The notes: generated from the letters alone by a model not told the origin. Counted from the first letter of the stretch, positions 35,731-47,950 are shown. The stretch: DNA of 64,000 bases from Ottelia alismoides (GCA_037367405.1 JAZKJV010001876.1:1674001-1738000), one strand, 5' to 3'. A program made the numbers and translations.

Positions 35731-38077
35731 GTGTCTTTATAGTTTAGTTCTCTTTCTTCCCGATAACCCTTGTAGGTGTGCATCTCACCTTAAGGTATTT
35801 TTGGAATGCAGGATGGTTAGCCACATACTCATCAAATGGCACCTTTACAATGGTATTTTCTTTACAAAATTATGCCATATCGAGGTCATCTTTCTAAATC
35901 GTTTTGGTGTGCTTTCCTACCGTAAGAGCATGGGGCAAAGGATTGAAGCTAGGGAAATAGAAGATGAAGAGTCTAAATCATGAACTGAAAGATCATTCTT
36001 GGCATTAACTGAAATAGAGTTCTTCATACATGAATCTTTTTGATGCAACATGGAACCAAAATCAAAGCGATCTACTATAGGTTGTGGAATAGAAGCTGAA
36101 GTGGTATCCTCCACAGACGGAGATGCAAGGTCCTCCATAGACTTAGAAGTGTATACATGCTACTGATGTTGCAAATGTGTTCTCCTTCTCCTCTCGGCTC
36201 CCTGAGTAAAAATCCTCGAATGGTGATGATGGGGCTCCGGAATATGTTGCGTCTCGTCCTCATCCTCTGAAGACTTCTCCGGTAGAGCTCCAGAGATGCC
36301 CCTCCTGGTGTCCCTTGCCCGGGCAGGTATGGTCATGTTCCTTCTGCTCCTGAGTGACATATGATTAGCCTCATCACACGAAAGAATCTCATGTTCAGAT
36401 CTACGAGATGATGAATAGTATACCTGACCAAAATGCTGCTGAGAACTAGATCGGTTTAGGCTATTAAGGTTAGCCTGAACATGGGATGGGATTAAGGTAG
36501 AGGGTACAGTCTGCTCGTCTCTCCATCTGGACAGGCGGTTGACATCCACTCGTAAGTCATGAATTTCATTCCTGTAGGAATGGAGCTCATCGAGTATCTG
36601 TTGTTGTATGTCCACGGGACCAGACAAAGAAGGAAAGGGATAAGACTAGGAAGAAAAACGGGAAGACTGGCCTTGCTGGCCAGGGTACTGCCTCTGTTGT
36701 TGGGGTATTTGTTGAGATTGTGGGCCACATTGGCCATATTGTTGGTACTGTTGTCGCTACTGCTGGGGTGGCTGGAATCCAGGGCTCTACTGTGAAGGAG
36801 GTGGTATGGAGGTGAATGTGGTGTTGTGAAAGGTCAGGGACGCTTGTAGGTCTGTGGATCCCCCGTACTTCCCTGCCTGGTAGGGTCTTGAGTATACCAT
36901 ACTCTATTCACCTCCCAAACCGGTGGAGGCTCCTCCTAAACTATATCTGCTGATGGAGGTGGTTTCTAGAAAGAGTTGGCATAGGACCAGTCCTGCTCCC
37001 ACGGCTGGGGTGCCCCTGACACCAATTGCTCCTAAACATGGTGAACTTGATATACAGGAGCAAAGGGTGTAGTCACAACGGGTATCCTTATCTTAGATAC
37101 CTTCTCAGTCAACTCCTCCATCTATTTTGGAAGTTTGGAGATGCTCCGGTCTAACTCATCAATCCTCCTATCAATCTTCTCGACTAATGTAAGCTTGTAC
37201 GCGAGGAGTTACATGCTAGGGATTACGTCCTGAGAGAGATAGACTACAGCTGATTTTCCCCCTCCAAATGAGAGTGAACGGGGGGACGATGTGTAGGCCA
37301 TGCTGGCCATTTGTTAGTGGCTAGTTTCAGCCATGTGCTCAAATACCTCCCATATGGTATCCGATCCTCGTGATGTATAGCTGCCTCCATAGGCAACGCT
37401 CACTAAACCCTGCATCTCAAGGTTGAGACCAGTGAAGAATGACTTGACCAAGATGTTGTCATCTAGATTATGATAGGGACACTTCTGCAGGATGTCCTTA
37501 AATCTTTCCCAAACATCACAAAAGGCTTCATGGGGTAACTAGGAAAAGCTCATAATGTGCATTCTCATTATGTTAGTCGACTGTAACTCCAAGATTTTTC
37601 ACCCAGTAGTTGGCTTTGCCACCCAAGGAAAATGGAAGGGTTGTGAGCTAAATATAATCCTGGCTAACCATAGGATGTCTGAGGTTAGCACATATGAGCT
37701 CAAAGTCCCTTAGGAATGCATACGGTTGGTTCCTTAGAAGTATTCACATTAATGTGTGGCAACAAGTTCAGAAACTACGGCTTCAACTCAAAATCAACTT
37801 CAGGTTCGGTTGGACTCAAATAATTCTGATTTTGATATTGTCCGAGATTATACGTCGCATCCATTGGTGGTTCGACCCCAACATTGAGCTATCCTAACTG
37901 AGCTCGGAGTAGCGCTTGTTGCTGCTCAGATGCAGCTAATCTAGAAAGTACCATTCTCATGGGGTGTTCAGGGTGTTCTTCTTCCTCTTCTTTCTTCTTT
38001 GGAGGTATTTTTCTTATATCTTCTTTAGGTCCTGAATCAGCAATGTATTCTTGATTAGAAGATAATTTATGAATCAA
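35731..38077 (-). pseudogene. gag: G1 gag with low-complexity linker, decayed
   Basis: The N-terminal piece 37889-38077 is open: lysine/glutamate-rich KKKEEEEEHPEHP, then MRMVLSRLAASEQQQALLRA. The capsid core lies at about 37270-37880 in several frames: EVDFELKP, FELICANLRHPMV, LPFSLGGKANYWVKNLG and EAFCDVWERFKDILQKCPYH. 36160-36740 is a Gln/Pro- and Arg/Ser-rich linker (SRRSEHEILSCDEANHMSLR; HHHHSRIF), and 35917-36138 is an acidic Ser-rich stretch. I see no CCHC knuckle. The ORFs on the opposite strand here are shadows. Confidence 0.82.
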
Positions 38078-39727
38078 GATATTCTCACCAAGGTGAAGGT
38101 CTTCCTTTGTGAGGTGGCAAGAGAGAAAGAGGAGAATGGTTTGAGAGTAACCATCCCGAGAGTGGGTTATCCTAGGCTCAAGAGGGTCATGAGTCTAGGT
38201 TGGTCCAAGTTGCACCTGGACCTTTGAAGACATACTTCTTGGAGGGTTCAACGAGAGATTCGCAAAGTCTGAATAAATATTCCCTCAATTAGTCATCTTT
38301 GATGTCAAAAGAATCGATTAGAATATGATAGTCAATGAGGCGCTAGTTCTACGGTGCATGTGAATGTGCAAAGAGTACTCACACAATACAAACACAATTC
38401 AAACGCTCAATTTCACCAACTCAACACATGATATCCGTAAGGGTTCAGTCGAATTATGTGGTCAATTTTAGTTGGTGATAAATGAAATCTTGGAAAGATT
38501 AACGAGCTGTTAGATGCCCATTTTTCCTACAAATTGACCAGGTTCTTAGGATTAGTTGGACCCACTTTCAACCAATATTGGAGTAAGTGCGGACCGTAAA
38601 ATACGGCACCCATTCCTTGAGGACTAAGGTGCCCTCTAAACCTCCCACTCTGCTAAAGAAGTCTGGACTGTTTACCGGCTACCCGTATTCCTCACTGAAA
38701 AGTAGCTAATCGCCTAAAAATAAAGAAGCAATAGTATCTAATAAATCCTATCTTAGCTCTATCCTAGGGTCATCTCTCTCTCACTTGCAAAGTAAATCAA
38801 GTAATGAGGGCTTTTATGCACCTGTGAACAAGGTTCTCTTTATTCCGATTATTTTTAATCGACCTTCTTAATTAAGTACCAATTTTAGAGTTAGGTTATC
38901 ATTTGAAAATTAATCTGAACACAAAAATACGTCTACAGTTCAATCCCAATTTCTTTTTGACCATAAGTTATAAAACAAGAGGGGAATCGAAATTAGAATG
39001 CAAATGTGAAACGATGATGCATGCTCAGAAGAAGGTATCCTTACAGTGAATCCCAGCACTCTCCATGCATTATGCAAAACTGAATTTTTAAAGTTACACA
39101 AAATGCATGCAGATCAAGAAAACTGCACCTAAACAATATACTATTAACAGGAAAGAATTGAGTTAATTTGAGCTAAGTAGTATGTATATATGTGCGTCTT
39201 ATTATGAATGTTATCAGATAAGTGAATCTTCTAAGATATGTGTGACCTAAATTACGATGGGCACATATAAATTTGATGCTATACTACTGTGAGTGTATTC
39301 TTAAATTCGCCAATCAAGTCGAGCACCACCCTCACCGGAGAGTGAAAAAGGTCTCGACACACTACAACGTAATGTCCAAGTATTTTTTACATGCACGAGC
39401 TCTCAAACAGGAGCCGCTCAAATTACCTAAATTATTACAACACGATAATTACAAAAAAATCTCTCAAAAATAAATTAAAATTTTCATGCTCTTCAGTAGT
39501 CGGCGCACGTCATATCCGTCGACCTCCGATGCACTCCAAGTCTGCGTGGCCCTCACAAGGAAAATAAAATTTATATTAGAGAGATCAAAAACAAAATATA
39601 TACAAGAATACACAAAAAAATAATTAAGAGAGAAATGGATTAAATACAATGTGGATTGGGGTCAGACTACACGAGTATGTGAAAATCTAAATCCAATTTT
39701 TTTCAAATTAATCCCTAAGTTGTTTGC
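38078..39727 (-). other. G1 5' leader
   Basis: 1.65 kb between gag and PBS with no recognisable coding. The part near 38395-38600 ('ccaactcaacacatgatatccgtaagggttc') matches 47105-47200 of G2, confirming it is a family leader. It resembles a non-coding region with many short AT-rich segments. Confidence 0.6.
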
Positions 39728-39745
39728 CTCCCAGCAACGACACTA
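39728..39745 (-). other. Primer binding site of G1 (tRNA-Asp type)
   Basis: Minus strand TAGTGTCGTTGCTGGGAG, 12 of 18 bases matching TGGCGCCGTTGCCGGGGA, the complement of the tRNA-Asp 3' end used by Athila elements. It lies 2 nt from the LTR end at 39748, the same spacing as in G3. Confidence 0.78.
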
Positions 39746-39747
39746 TC

Positions 39748-41389
39748 TGACGAATCACTCAATACATTATTTTAATAGGCACTCGTAATAATAGGGGTAC
39801 TTAGGAAATCAGTTAGAACCGAGAGAAGATCTCCGTAAAGAGTGTCTCGGCTTTAATTTATATCCTAGGCAAGTCCGGGGTCGAACACAGGGAGGCAAAG
39901 GAACAACTTCTGGTTAATTCGAAAACTTAGGTCTAGGTTTTCAATGCGGATTTTTTTATATTTTTTCCTATTGTGAATTGATTTTTAATATATTAAATTT
40001 TTTATTTTTTGGATTTTCTTAAACATGGAACATAAATCAAATATGAGAATGATGGGTGGTGAATGTGGTGGGGTGGACAAAAGGAGAACAATTAAATATG
40101 GTGATGATATGAAATGTGATAGAGTATGGGTGATGAATGTGATGTGCTAAAAAAATTGCAAAGATAAAAATGATGTCGAACGATAAAAGGAGAACTTACC
40201 TACGATGGAAGCGGGTGCCTATGGTGTGATCATGATAAGCACGATCCTCGCTCGAATCATCGACGAGTGATGAGCTCGAGCAACACGTGGAATGCTGCAG
40301 CGATGTTGGCCCATAAACCAACGGATCTCACCGAAGAGAGGGTTGTTGTCGCTCGACCGCGGTTGTGTCGTTGTCATCGATTCAACTCTGGGAACTAGGC
40401 TCTCCTCACATAAAGATAGATCTGAAGTGAAAAATGAGGAGGATGTTATGTACAAAAAGAGATGGGAAAAATGGAGGTTAGAATGGAGGTGGAGTGGAAT
40501 GGAGATTAGAATGGAAGTGTAGTTGAATTAGAAGTTAGAGAAAATGGTGGAAGAATGGAATTGAATGGGTGGTTATTGTCGAGAATGGAAATTAAATAAA
40601 AAAAATAAATAATAAGATTAAGTAGGCTACTAAAATAAAATAAAATATAAATAAGAAAAAAATAGTGGAGAATTTACAAACCAAGATAAACAACATGTAC
40701 ATTTTTTTGCTTTTCTAATATTATTTTTTTTTTGTATTTTCAATAAGAAATATTTACAACAGAAAAAATACAATAAAATATTAGAAATAAAATACAACAT
40801 AAAAATGATTTTTTTAGATTTTTTAGTGTTAAAAAATAACTAATTAATTAAGAAAGAATGAATGTTTACATTATATACAATGTACACCTAGGTCCCAAAC
40901 TCAAATTTTGCAAACGAGATCCAATTTTAATGAAACCACTTCCATTGGATAGATAATTTTATAACTTAAATTTAAAAGTGAGTTTGGTGAATTTGGAGTT
41001 CATACGGAGCGGGATTTGGCCAGGAGGTTGGGCTTTACGATTTTTTCTCTTCGGGATCTAGGAGCATTTATTTGAGTAGAATTTATTTTAAATTTTTGTA
41101 TTTTTATATATTTTTATGAACAAGTCAGAGAAAGAATTAGGTAAAAAGGAGTTGAAATGAAATTATTAAAATACATGAAGTTTTGAGCTATTTATAGGTG
41201 AAAAACTCCTTTAATTTTGCGACTTTTTATTGTTAATTTATTTTTCACAATCTAATATTATATTATTAATGTTTTTTATTTACAAGAGTTATTTTATTAA
41301 TTTATTGATTTTATGGATATTTATTTGAGATTTTACTCAGGGATTTTGCCAAGATCAAGATAATGAGATGATGAATCGTGGATTCATCA
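39748..41389 (-). repeat. G1 5' LTR with a 1.3-kb internal deletion
   Basis: 1642 bp against 2924 in the 3' LTR. The missing piece corresponds to about 27204-28540, including the whole GC-rich core, and is joined at T-runs near 39960. The right end is the perfect terminal hairpin TGATGAATC-GTG-GATTCATCA (41369-41389). Minus TATA TATAAATA at 41189-41196 is retained. Since LTR1 and the G3 LTR are longer and have the core, deletion here is more likely than insertion in the other copy. Confidence 0.92.
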
Positions 41390-41394
41390 ATAAT

Positions 41395-42635
41395 TCAACA
41401 ATGGAATTATTCTTGAGCTCTTTAAAGAATAATGCGCTTTATCCGCAAATACTTGGAGATAAGGAAAAGGTGATTGTATTATTCCATGTATAGTAATTTG
41501 GATATTGAGATCACATCTCAAATCCAGATCTCATGGACCACTCATAGATGCTTGATTAAACCAATACCGTAAATCTAATCTTCTTATTGCATCTGAATCT
41601 TTTTCAGATCAATGTCCAACACTTGAACCAAGATCAGATTACTTCTCTACTGAAAGGAGTCACTAAAATCCAAACTTGTTTCATCACTCCCTCGAAATGG
41701 AAGCATCATGGTTATGCAATCGTTTATGATCACATCACCCTCAAGTATTCTTAATACATGTACATCCTGCATACTGGAAGTCCAATGATAAACCCAAAGA
41801 TATAGATAAATTTTACACTGTCATCTTCAGAGTATTATCATTAAGTTTCTCAATCTTGGTCATTGGGAATCGGTATCGATCATATGCTTTCCCAAAGGAT
41901 ATATCATACCTTCAAATTCTTGTCAGGCTTCCAAAGCATGACGACCATGCATGGAATTTGATCGGTCCCAATACCTCATGAGTGAGCTCATGTCTTCTGA
42001 TTCACAAGTGAACATGTATGATCCCTTTGAGAGATCATATTACTTATATGCCCTTACATGCACACCAGCTCGCTTGTGTATTGACCTTGGTTAGGTCATC
42101 AACCTATTGGTCTGCCAAATGTACACACTCAGACATATAGTAACACATCTATCTCTGGGCAGAAGATGTGTGCCTATATTGTAAAAGTATTCAACATAGG
42201 ACTTAGGATATATCAATCTCGTTAAGTCAACTCTTTGACCTAACAAATCTGACACCTCCGAATCACTATTCTCATGCAGAGAACTTGCATCAAGAGGTCG
42301 GTCAAATATCAACCTTAATGAGAAAAGGATTGCCATCTCCTACTTAGGTTGGAGGTCATCTCTTGATAATCATTTGACGGTGCTTGATGAGTCCTCGATC
42401 TAACTCCTTAGATATTCATCCAAGCATCAGCCTCTATGATTCAATTTATGAATCAACAGTTGTATGATTATCAAGACGGTCATGGTACATAACCCTAATT
42501 ATACATAGGAACCTTATAGTGCATTCATTCAATTAATCTCAGAAAGGGAGTGAAACAATCAATATCTTTTATTAATAAATCATATAATATATTATTTATT
42601 GTAAAATGGTTCGCCTCAGGCTCACATGTGTAACA
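41395..42635 (-). repeat. Copia BE 5' LTR (LTR E), right part
   Basis: Continues LTR E after the G1 insertion: 'aattattcttgagctcttt' at about 41406 aligns with LTR B near 10660, and so on to the end block and TAACA (42631-42635). The following TGCTC is the BE target-site duplication. No PPT follows, as expected for a 5' LTR. Confidence 0.9.
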
Positions 42636-43060
42636 TGCTCAGATAACAAAAAACCACTTATCAGCAATTATTTTCTCTTGCTCAGTTTGAGATGAATTTT
42701 CTTCAAATAACCAGATTAGCTCATTTGCATATACCTCCCTGTCCGCATAGGAAAAAGATTCGATTGTGCTTTCTAGGTCTTCCTCCGGCAAGAGAAATTC
42801 ATGTCTCAAAATGTCATTTGAAGTTAAGCTTAGGTATCTGATTTCATCAATCATGTCATGGGATTCTGCGAGCAGTGTATATGATTCACTTTTCTCAGAT
42901 GTGGGATTTGTTGCTTTCAGCTATGTGATTATATCTATGGTAACCTTGTCATTGCTGGAGAGAAAGGAAATCTTTCCAGATACTTAATCAACTATTGCTT
43001 CAGATATACGAAGGAACATCCAACCAAGTATGATAGGAGTTAGAGTAATGGTGTAGACGA
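42636..43060 (-). pseudogene. pol: Gypsy G2 acidic linker upstream of RT
   Basis: 42639-42854 on the minus strand is an acidic Ser/Glu-rich segment with LRHEFLLPEEDLESTIESF, similar to MDTQEFLSQKDLLESTITL of G3 at about 55120-55180. It is cut at 42636 by copia BE and resumes at 9334, so the split matches the order of G3. Confidence 0.75.
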
Positions 43061-43460
43061 TTCCATGTCCAGAACAATAAAGTCCACTAAAAAAATTCAT
43101 ATATTTCATTGTTAATAGCATCCCTCAATATACCTCGAGGTCTCTTTAATGGATCGATCAACAAACTGAAGGATCATCCTGGTTTATTTTAGCAGACCCA
43201 ACCCGAATTCCTTGAGAAAAGATGTGGGCATGAGGTTTATGTAAGAGCTGCTATCAAGAAGAGTGCTCTCAAAATTTTGTTTGAAGATCTCACATCTGAT
43301 TGAAGGAGCTCACATATCTTTCTTTCTGTATGGAAGGTTACCGATCATATTCATTGTAGCCATGGTCAGAATATGCTTCTTTACGCAGTTGAATCTATTC
43401 TTGCAGGGTTGATGCTTTGATATGCAAACATCTTTCAGTCTTTTCTATACACTAGGCATG
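43061..43460 (-). pseudogene. pol: Gypsy G2 protease remnant
   Basis: The minus-strand translation of about 43130-43270 gives FESTLLDSSSYINLMPTSFL and FVDRSIKRPRG-like sequence, an Athila-type retropepsin with the active-site region DSSS in place of DSGS/DLGA. Stops and frame changes interrupt it. Between it and 44000 the sequence is degenerate linker. Confidence 0.65.
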
Positions 43461-44700
43461 TATTTCATGGCTTTCAATAATTTCATTTACAAAAATATAT
43501 TCTGAATATATCTAAAAAAATTAGGACCGGACAACGTAGTTTTCAATTTTATTTTCCTTTATTTTTCATTGCATTAGAAAATCGAACATTTACATCCCTA
43601 AAATTACATTATTCTTGGGAATCATCTTTTACAAATGAGTGATTAGAAGGGGTACAATCATTCATCATGGGGGAAGGATAAAAACCAGATACAATGGCTT
43701 CATCAGCTTGCATGAGAGCAGCAGTAGGTGCTAGTGTCTCCTTGACTTGCACATCTCGACCACGATTGTTAATGTCATTTTGTTGTTTTTCATTTTCTCC
43801 ATTTTTTTGTATTTTGGACCTCGTGTAGTTCCTTTCTCCTCTGATGTTTTATTTTCCCTTTCGTGGTGGTAGGCAACTATAAGGTTCTACCACTGTTGAT
43901 AATCACAATGTAAGATAACTTAATTAAAGTAATCATACCTAACTCTGTGGGAGAGGAATCATGGCAAGTTACCTACTTCTTACGACGACAATTGTTGAGA
44001 TTGGCTTCGACCTTTGTGGGAATGATTTTCTTTACAGCAGTCAAGTCATCTAATTTTCAGTTCATCTCCATCATGTTCTTCACTAATTGAGCCAGGTAAT
44101 CACGGGCAGAGTTCACAGGTGCTGACTCAATCGATTCAATGTGTTGACAATGTTGAGAGTGATAATGGTGTAGAGGTTGGGAGTGGTAGTTTTGATAGAA
44201 AGGATGAGGAGGATAATGTTGATAATGTGGAGGGGGATACTGATGATGAAATTGAGCAGTCAACTACTAATGATATGACTGATGTCAGTATGTTGGCTGT
44301 TGGTATCTTCCAGTGGAAGCATTATATGGAGATTAGTGTTGAGAAGGCTAGTACTGGACGATTCTTCCATCTTGATGTTGGTGGAACGACTGGATGACAA
44401 ATGATTGATCGTGTTGATGTCCGCTAGGATGAGACAATTGTTGTTCATTGCCCCCAAATACCATTCACTTCTTGAATTTTGTGTGGAGGTGAGAAGAACA
44501 ACTCGACATGGGTCGGGGGCTTCGGATGGCACACGACCATCTACGTCTACTATGGTTATGATGGTGCACCCTAGTCAGGTGCATGCATGTAATAAACATG
44601 ATGTACTAATTGAGGCTGCCCTGGAATCTACTATTGTAGTTGTTCTTGTGGCTTGACGGCATAGGTTTCGGCTGAAGTACTCGTAAAATGAAATGAGTTG
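43461..44700 (-). pseudogene. gag: Gypsy G2 gag C-terminal linker, His/Tyr/Pro-rich
   Basis: 44057-44263 on the minus strand encodes a His/Tyr/Gln/Pro-rich low-complexity run (QYPPPHYQHYPPHPFYQNYH), like the linkers that follow gag in G1 and G3. 44260-44532 is a further degenerate piece. No zinc knuckle is visible. The plus-strand ORF across 44119-44397 is a shadow of this biased composition. Confidence 0.55.
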
Positions 44701-45410
44701 ATTGAGCTCACCAAGAGATTTAGTTGCTTTATAATATGGTCAAGATTATAAAGATTATTAGTTCTCTATTCCATCATATTTAATTTCTAAAGATCTTGTG
44801 ATTGATTCTCAATGATGTATACCTTAGACAAGTGGTTCTCAATGATTCTCAAGTTGGAACTCTCATTCCTATCCTCCTTGTGAGATGCCACCATATTTAT
44901 GAACTTGTGCAGGATCTATATTTTCTTCTAGAAAGCATGTATGGCGATAATGCAGTCTATCCTTCAGTCGTATCCTCAAAGATGTGACAAACAACATCTT
45001 CTTCCTTGTTGAAGTGAGAGCCTCCATTAGCGACATCAAACTGCCTTTGGTTGTCTTGGTTCAAGCCCCCAAAGAAATTCTAGACCAGACTGGACTTGGG
45101 ATATTGTGATGGCAAAACTTCTCATGTAAATCCTTGAGACTTTCTCATGCCTCAAGAATCGGCTCGTGGGACAATTGTGAGACGTTTGAAATCAAGGCAC
45201 ACATCTGACTAAGACGACCTAGGGAATAATACTTACGTAATAAAGCTGATTTCAGCTCCTCCCATGTCTTTACCACCATTCTTAAGTGATTATTCCAATA
45301 GAAAGCCTTATCCTGAATGCTAAATGAAATGGTGGTCATATTAACTAACTCCAATGGGATGTTGAGGTAGTGCATGGTTTTACAGAAGTCGTTAAATTAC
45401 TATTGGTGGA
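44701..45410 (-). pseudogene. gag: Gypsy G2 gag capsid core
   Basis: 45145-45375 is open: MHYLNIPLELVNMTTISFSI, KAFYWNNHLRMVVKTWEEL, then LSQMCALISNVSQLSHEPIL. It closely follows G3 gag (52690-52960), which has YPNIPLEAVKMKTFMF, TLYWINHLGKVVTSWKEL and SQMSNEPTHEAWERYKD. The continuation to the left is frame-broken. Family capsid cores run about 200 residues; only 76 codons are open here. Confidence 0.82.
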
Positions 45411-46935
45411 TGTAGGATTCTTCATTTGTATTTCTATGGAAAGTGGCAAGAGAGAGAACAATTATAGCTTGAGCTCAAATTATCCATGGATCTATGGTAT
45501 ACGAATCCACTCAGTAAACTGATTGGCTCCAAGATTATATGTTTATTTTAGAGTCGGTTTCGGTGCATCTCTCATTTCCTCCTATCCGCCATGGTGTCCA
45601 TCTGCATGTTCTTCTCATCATTCTCTCGATCTCTCCTCATCTCCACAAACATTTCTTAAAGTCATCCTGAGTCTCGAGCTGTATAGTTAACTGCTATTAA
45701 ATCACCTGAATGGAGGTGTGAATCTGTGTATTAACCTCGTTCTGATCATTTTGTCGTGCCTTCCCTTTCTTCGGAGCCATTTCGGATTAAAAATCTGATG
45801 ATGAAAATTCTAGATTGGGTTCTTGGTCTAGAATGGAAAATATACCTCGATCAGTTTCGAAATATGCATCAGATGATTGGAAATGTTCAAGATTAGGGTC
45901 AATCTTGAACTTTATTAAAGTATGAGATATCAAAAGGATTGGTCGATCTCCATCTGAAGGTAGATAATTTGGGAAGAGAGTCATCTTGATTTAGTGGCGA
46001 CGAGGAAAGCAGGAAGTCTCGAGAACATTTTACAAAGTTAGAACATGTGTATCTAGAATTGCCATGAATTATTAGAAATGTCGACATCGGTGAATCAATG
46101 TGGTGTTCAGAGATTCCGAACAAAACCATCCCCCATCTGACATCTTGAGAAGAAAAAATGTATGAGATGTAGGATTCTTCATTTGTATTTCTATGGAAAG
46201 TGGGCAAGAGAGAGAGAGAGAGAGAACAATTATAGCTTGAGATCAAATTGTCCAAGGATCTATGGTATATGAATCCACTCAGTAAATTGATTGGCTCCAA
46301 GATTATATGTTTATCTTAGAGTCAGTTTCGATGCATCTCTCCTTTCCTCCTATCCGCCATGGTGTCCATCTGCATGTTCTTCTCATCATTCTCTCGATCT
46401 CTCCTCATCTCCACAAACATTTCTTAAGGGCATCTTGAGTCTCGAGCTGTATAGTTAATTGCTACTGAATCACCTGAATGGAGGTGCGGATCTGTGTATT
46501 AACCTCGTTCTGATCAGTTTGTCGTGCCTTCCCTTTCTTCGGAGCCATTTTGGATTAAAAATCTGATGATGAAAATTCTAGATTGGGTTCTTGGTCTAGA
46601 ATGGAAAACATACCTCGATCAGTTTCGAAATATGCATCAGATGATTGGAAATGTTCAAGATTAGGGTCAATCTTGAACCTTATTAAAGTATGAGATATCA
46701 AAAGGATTGGTCGATCTCCATCTGAAGGTAGATAATTTGGGAAGAGAATCATATTGATTTAGTGGTGAAGAGGAAAGCAGGAAGTCTCGAGAACATTTTA
46801 CAAAGTTCGAACAGGTGTATCTAGAATTGCCCTGAATTATTAGAAATGTCGACATCAGTGAATCGATGTGGTGTTCAAAGAATCCGAATAAAACCATCCC
46901 CCATCTGACATCTTGAGAAGAAAAAATGTAAGAAC
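45411..46935 (-). repeat. Tandem duplication of about 757-768 bp in G2 gag start and leader
   Basis: Unit 1 is 45411-46167 and unit 2 is 46168 to about 46935. Both begin 'tgtaggattcttcatttgt' and end 'cttgagaagaaaaaatgta'. They are about 95% alike by eye. The main length difference is an expanded GA run in unit 2 (46206-46223). Each contains the likely gag start MAPKKGKARQ (Met at 45778-45780 and 46546-46548, minus strand) and an upstream 65-codon open stretch (45787-45984, 46555-46752). Confidence 0.9.
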
Positions 46936-47474
46936 TAAGAGCATGGAGACGGATAAGAAATAAAGTGAAGAGGAAAATAATTAGTGAAGGGTCAAAATGA
47001 GCAAAATGAAAGAAGGATAAAAGGAAGTCAAGAAATAGGGTGTAAGTACATGATTTTTTTATCTTATACCTAAATTAAATCAATCAAATCGCAAAACAAG
47101 GATAGGTTCACTAACACAACACGTGAAACCGTAAGAGTTCTATTGCTTATCTTGGTCATTTTTATTGGTTATTTTCAATCAATATTTCAAATTAAGCCAA
47201 GAACTACCCCTATAGGAGAGTGAGTACTACTTTACAAATGTCATGTACTTCCCACTTCCTTTGTAACCTGTAGCTTGACTTTTGAAAGAATACATGTTAT
47301 TGGATCTGGGACCACTACTCAATCAAAGAATATAGGGAAAGGAAGCTGAAATATTGAGTCTTATACTTCCTTTGAAGGGTACTCAAATATGGCATGATGA
47401 GACATGGTCTCATCGTTGGAGTACCCTTATGCTCAGTAATTCAGACTAAACTCATAAGTACGCTTGGCCATACT
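46936..47474 (-). other. Gypsy G2 5' leader remnant
   Basis: Non-coding. 47105-47200 ('cactaacacaacacgtgaaaccgtaagag') matches the G1 leader at 38410-38470. The G2 5' LTR would follow but is replaced by copia LTR F at 47475. Confidence 0.6.
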
Positions 47475-47950
47475 TAAAGGCTAAGGCTTGGGCCTTAATC
47501 AAGAGCGACTAGTCGCACTAGTTGTTCAGGGCAACATAAATTTAAAAATTTAATTAGATGAAACCACATGATATGAGAACCGTTATCATATCATTTAATC
47601 GATATCATAAATGATTCAAAGTATTACCTCTTGAAGTGTGATTGTGATCACAAGTCTCTAAACAACGATATCTCCTGTCTCAAGTCTGATCTGATGAAGG
47701 ATGCACTTACAGGTGCGTGGATGAGATGCGTAGATCCCACAATTCGAGTTGATGATGAGCATGGCATCTCCTAATTTTGCCTCAAAAAATATAAAGCCTT
47801 CCTCATGAAAAAGAAGCACTGAAGAAGGCAAAGATCCATGAGCAGTCGATCTGACTGCACAATGTCGATGCTATGATGGCAACGCTCTCAATAAAAATAA
47901 AGTGGACAACCATAATATTGAGAGAGAGGGGGGAGATGGAATGCGGACAC
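47475..47950 (-). repeat. Copia LTR 'F', truncated by gypsy G3
   Basis: Begins TAAAGGCTAAGG, like the TGAAGGCTAGAG start of LTR A, and then follows LTR A/C with small deletions ('aatcaagagcgactagtcg' near 47496). It stops at 47950, where G3 begins. There is no PBS on its left, so it is a 3' or solo LTR of a minus-oriented copia. The rest of it is not in the window. Confidence 0.78.

Larger units (their letters stand above)
26999..41389 (-). mobile_element. Athila-like Ty3/gypsy element 'G1', complete ends, TSD ATAAT
   Basis: A 14.4-kb minus-strand element inside BE's 5' LTR. ATAAT flanks it at 26994-26998 and 41390-41394, and the sequence on either side is continuous with the uninterrupted LTR B near 10640-10665. 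Order on the minus strand: 5' LTR 39748-41389, PBS 39728-39745, leader, gag, protease, RT, RNase H, integrase ending at 31906, a hairpin array, a 1.5-kb 3' region, a PPT of 12 G, 3' LTR 26999-29922. There is no envelope-like ORF and every domain carries stops or frameshifts. The Athila assignment rests on the tRNA-Asp-type PBS and the RT/integrase motifs. Confidence 0.93.
9335..42635 (-). mobile_element. Ty1/copia element 'BE', host of two nested insertions
   Basis: A minus-strand copia: 3' LTR 9335-11886, PPT 11887-11896, RNase H and RT 11902-13498, integrase, protease and gag 21693-23956, leader to 25658, PBS 25659-25670, 5' LTR 25673-26998 plus 41395-42635. The flanking 5-mers are GGCTC (9330-9334) and TGCTC (42636-42640), a TSD with one change. 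Removing copia CD and gypsy G1 with one TSD copy each leaves about 10.7 kb. The two LTRs are about 2.55 kb and look roughly 86-89% identical over their last 250 bp by eye, so the element is old. Confidence 0.88.

Noticed and set aside
6543..42635. A tandem chain of copia elements sharing LTRs (A-B-C-D-E)
   Set aside because: The TSDs (ATCCA around CD, GGCTC/TGCTC around BE) and the continuity of coding across the breaks show nested separate insertions.
44119..44397. Plus-strand ORF of 92 codons as a gene
   Set aside because: It is the antisense shadow of the His/Tyr/Pro-rich G2 gag linker on the minus strand.
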